Positions 61,681 to 64,000 of a stretch of DNA of 64,000 nt are shown piece after piece. The stretch comes from Pseudomonas putida. GTDB taxonomy: Bacteria; Pseudomonadota; Gammaproteobacteria; Pseudomonadales; Pseudomonadaceae. The first letter of the stretch is position 1. The number at the start of each line of letters is the position of its first letter. Both the position numbers and the translations under genes were made by a program. The notes beneath the pieces are model-generated. The model saw nothing but the letters and a program-made list of their open reading frames with translations, had not been told where the DNA came from and made no database searches. The DNA is taken from contig NZ_MNAH01000004.1 of NCBI RefSeq assembly GCF_001976065.1, positions 2,519 to 66,518 of the forward strand, in the 5' to 3' direction.

Positions 61681-63363
61681 ATGAACAAGAACAATCGCCA
61701 TCCTGCAGACGGTAAAAAACCAGTCACCATTTTTGGTCCGGACTTTCCTTTCGCCTTCGACGACTGGATCGAACACCCGGCCGGCCTGGGCAGCATTCCC
61801 GAGCACCATCACGGTGCCGAAGTGGCGATTGTCGGCGCCGGGATTGCCGGGCTGGTGGCCGCGTACGAGTTGATGAAGCTGGGTCTCAAGCCCGTGGTCT
61901 ATGAGGCCTCGAAGCTGGGCGGCCGCCTGCGCTCCCAGGCGTTCAATGGCACCGATGGCATCGTCGCCGAGTTGGGTGGCATGCGCTTTCCGGTATCGTC
62001 TACGGCGTTCTATCACTACGTCGACAAGCTGAACCTTGAAACCAAACCCTTCCCCAACCCGCTGACACCAGCCTCCGGCAGCACCGTCATCGATCTGGAA
62101 GGCAAGACCCATTACGCACAAAAACTGGCGGATCTTCCTGCACTGTTTCAGGAAGTCGCCGACGCCTGGGCCGATGCCCTGGAAGCGGGCTCGCAGTTCT
62201 CCGATATCCAGCAGGCCATCCGCGACCGCGACGTGCCGCGCCTCAAGGAGCTATGGAACACCCTCGTACCGCTGTGGGACGACCGCACCTTCTACGATTT
62301 CGTGGCCACCTCCGAAGCCTTTGCCAAGCTGTCGTTCCATCACCGTGAAGTGTTCGGCCAGGTCGGTTTCGGTACCGGTGGCTGGGATTCGGACTTCCCC
62401 AACTCGATGCTGGAAATCTTCCGCGTGGTGATGACCAACTGCGACGATCACCAGCACCTGGTGGTCGGTGGCGTGGAACAAGTGCCGCATGGCATCTGGC
62501 GCCATGTCCCGGAACGCTGCGTGCACTGGCCGCAGGGCACCAGCCTCAAGTCCTTGCACAGCGGTGCACCACGTTCCGGCGTGAAGAAAATCGCCCATGC
62601 ACCGGGCGGCCGTTTTGCGGTGACCGACAACAACGGCGACACCCGCGAATACGCCGCGGTGCTGACCACCTGCCAGAGCTGGCTGCTGACCACCCAGATC
62701 GAATGCGACGAAACCTTGTTCTCGCAGAAGATGTGGATGGCCCTGGACCGCACCCGTTACATGCAATCGTCGAAAACCTTTGTGATGGTCGATCGTCCGT
62801 TCTGGAAGGACAAGGATCCGGAAACCGGCCGCGACCTGATGAGCATGACCCTCACCGATCGCCTGACGCGCGGCACTTACCTGTTCGATAACGGCGATGA
62901 CAAGCCCGGGGTGATTTGCCTGTCGTACTCGTGGATGAGCGACGCGTTGAAAATGCTCCCGCACCCGGTGGAAAAACGCGTGAAGCTGGCGCTGGACGCG
63001 TTGAAAAAGATCTACCCGAAAGTCGACATCGCCGCACGTATCATCGGCGATCCGATCACCGTGTCCTGGGAAGCCGACCCGCATTTCCTTGGTGCTTTCA
63101 AGGGTGCACTGCCCGGTCACTATCGCTACAACCAGCGCATGTACGCGCATTTCATGCAGGACGACATGCCGGCCGAACAGCGCGGGATTTTCATCGCCGG
63201 CGACGACGTGTCCTGGACGCCGGCCTGGGTCGAAGGCGCGGTTCAGACCTCGCTCAATGCGGTGTGGGGCATCATGAAACACTTCGGCGGTGCAACTCAC
63301 GCCGAGAATCCGGGTCCAGGAGATGTGTTCAACGAGATTGGCCCTATCGCCCTGCCCGAGTAA
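61681..63363 (+). CDS. davB: L-lysine 2-monooxygenase
   Basis: Flavin amine-oxidase-fold enzyme that converts L-lysine to 5-aminovaleramide with O2. 560 residues, the length of P. putida DavB. The start MNKNNRHPADGKKPVTIFGPD and the internal sequence match DavB as I know it. The FAD motif VGAGIAGL is at 51-58, then YEASKLGGRLRS, and the late FIAGDDVSWTPAWVEGA contacts the flavin. Followed after 12 bases by davA. Confidence 0.94.
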   Translation: MNKNNRHPADGKKPVTIFGPDFPFAFDDWIEHPAGLGSIPEHHHGAEVAIVGAGIAGLVAAYELMKLGLKPVVYEASKLGGRLRSQAFNGTDGIVAELGGMRFPVSSTAFYHYVDKLNLETKPFPNPLTPASGSTVIDLEGKTHYAQKLADLPALFQEVADAWADALEAGSQFSDIQQAIRDRDVPRLKELWNTLVPLWDDRTFYDFVATSEAFAKLSFHHREVFGQVGFGTGGWDSDFPNSMLEIFRVVMTNCDDHQHLVVGGVEQVPHGIWRHVPERCVHWPQGTSLKSLHSGAPRSGVKKIAHAPGGRFAVTDNNGDTREYAAVLTTCQSWLLTTQIECDETLFSQKMWMALDRTRYMQSSKTFVMVDRPFWKDKDPETGRDLMSMTLTDRLTRGTYLFDNGDDKPGVICLSYSWMSDALKMLPHPVEKRVKLALDALKKIYPKVDIAARIIGDPITVSWEADPHFLGAFKGALPGHYRYNQRMYAHFMQDDMPAEQRGIFIAGDDVSWTPAWVEGAVQTSLNAVWGIMKHFGGATHAENPGPGDVFNEIGPIALPE

Positions 63364-63375
63364 GAGGAATCTGAA

Positions 63376-64000
63376 ATGCGCGTAGCCCTTTACCAATGTC
63401 CACCGTTGCCCCTGGATGTCGCCGGCAACCTTCAGCGCCTGCATCAACTGGCGCTGGAGGCAAAGGGCGCCGACTTGCTGGTAGTGCCGGAGATGTTCCT
63501 GACCGGCTACAACATCGGCGTCGATGCCGTCAGCGTGCTGGCGGAGGTGCACAACGGCGAATCGGCGCAACAGATCGCGCGCATTGCCAAGGCCGCCGGG
63601 ATCGCCATCCTGTATGGCTATCCCGAACGCTGCGAAGACGGGCAGATCTACAATGCCGTGCAACTGATCGACGCCCATGGCGAGCGCCTGTGCAATTACC
63701 GCAAGACGCACCTGTTCGGCGATCTCGACCGCTCGATGTTCAGCGCCGGTACGGACGACTTCCCCGTCGTTGAACTCAACGGCTGGAAGCTCGGCTTCCT
63801 GATCTGCTACGACCTCGAATTTCCGGAAAATACCCGGCGCCTGGCCCTGGCCGGCGCCGAACTGATCCTGGTACCGACGGCCAACATGATCCCGTTCGAC
63901 TTCATCGCTGACGTCACCGTACGCGCCCGGGCCTACGAGAATCAGTGCTACGTGGCTTATGCCAACTATTGCGGGAGCGAAGGCGATATCCACTACTGTG
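63376..64000 (+). CDS. davA: 5-aminovaleramidase, truncated by window edge
   Basis: Nitrilase-superfamily amidase that hydrolyses 5-aminovaleramide to 5-aminovalerate. The 208 visible residues contain the triad E39 (VVPEMF), K110 (YRKTHLFG) and C144 (LICYDLEFPE). The reading frame is open at position 64000; about 55 residues are expected beyond. GAGGAAT precedes the ATG. With davB it forms the first two steps of the aminovalerate lysine pathway. Confidence 0.94.
   Translation, partial: MRVALYQCPPLPLDVAGNLQRLHQLALEAKGADLLVVPEMFLTGYNIGVDAVSVLAEVHNGESAQQIARIAKAAGIAILYGYPERCEDGQIYNAVQLIDAHGERLCNYRKTHLFGDLDRSMFSAGTDDFPVVELNGWKLGFLICYDLEFPENTRRLALAGAELILVPTANMIPFDFIADVTVRARAYENQCYVAYANYCGSEGDIHYC

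Overview
The window looks like a chromosomal segment of a fluorescent-group Pseudomonas (P. fluorescens lineage). This rests on the protein families, the high GC at third codon positions, the REP-type palindromes, and gene order that follows, from memory, the P. aeruginosa PAO1 region running from rpoD/rmcA through lptD, agt and trp to vfr and tyrS. Most of it is core housekeeping DNA. No prophage, IS element or CRISPR array was seen.

Layout. 1-266: two tandem leftward promoters with rrn-like architecture; the rRNA operon they would serve lies off the left edge. 267-6400: tyrS, an M23 endopeptidase, anmK, erpA, argC and hemJ (tRNA charging, peptidoglycan turnover and recycling, Fe-S delivery, arginine, haem). 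6432-12567: nitronate monooxygenase, DUF805 protein, SDR, HIT protein, coq7, OsmC-like protein, vfr and a lipoate-ligase-like protein. 12692-20709: the tryptophan region, with trpGDC separated from trpE by a convergent estA autotransporter esterase, then gph and rpe. 20790-30001: iron alcohol dehydrogenase, a four-gene ABC importer matching agtABCD (GABA / 5-aminovalerate uptake) and the agtSR two-component pair. 30075-40970: DUF3530 protein, djlA, murU-amgK, then the lptD-surA-pdxA-rsmA-apaG-apaH operon. 41004-47811: glpE, the stress cluster prkA-yeaH-spoVR with a candidate sigma-S promoter, and cca. 47902-55251: folK-folB, plsY, tsaD, and the rpsU-dnaG-rpoD macromolecular synthesis operon. 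55375-59211: the c-di-GMP enzyme rmcA and a CAU-anticodon tRNA. 59301-60707: a small accessory patch (M41-like metalloprotease, GT25 glycosyltransferase). 60931-64000: an Lrp/AsnC regulator followed by davB and a truncated davA.

Working together. AnmK, AmgK and MurU are three of the four steps of the Pseudomonas MurNAc salvage route to UDP-MurNAc. davBA makes 5-aminovalerate from lysine and agtABCD imports it, so both sources of the same metabolite are in one window. SurA folds outer-membrane proteins, LptD among them, and is encoded immediately after lptD.

The most interesting signal is at the trp genes. The last codons of gph (ending ARWRWRA-stop) lie just before trpE. A detached copy of the same coding tail (KAHARWRWRA-stop), with no gph attached, lies before trpG. 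Both are followed by GC-rich hairpins, as expected for paired Trp-codon attenuator leaders, one of them embedded in an unrelated gene.
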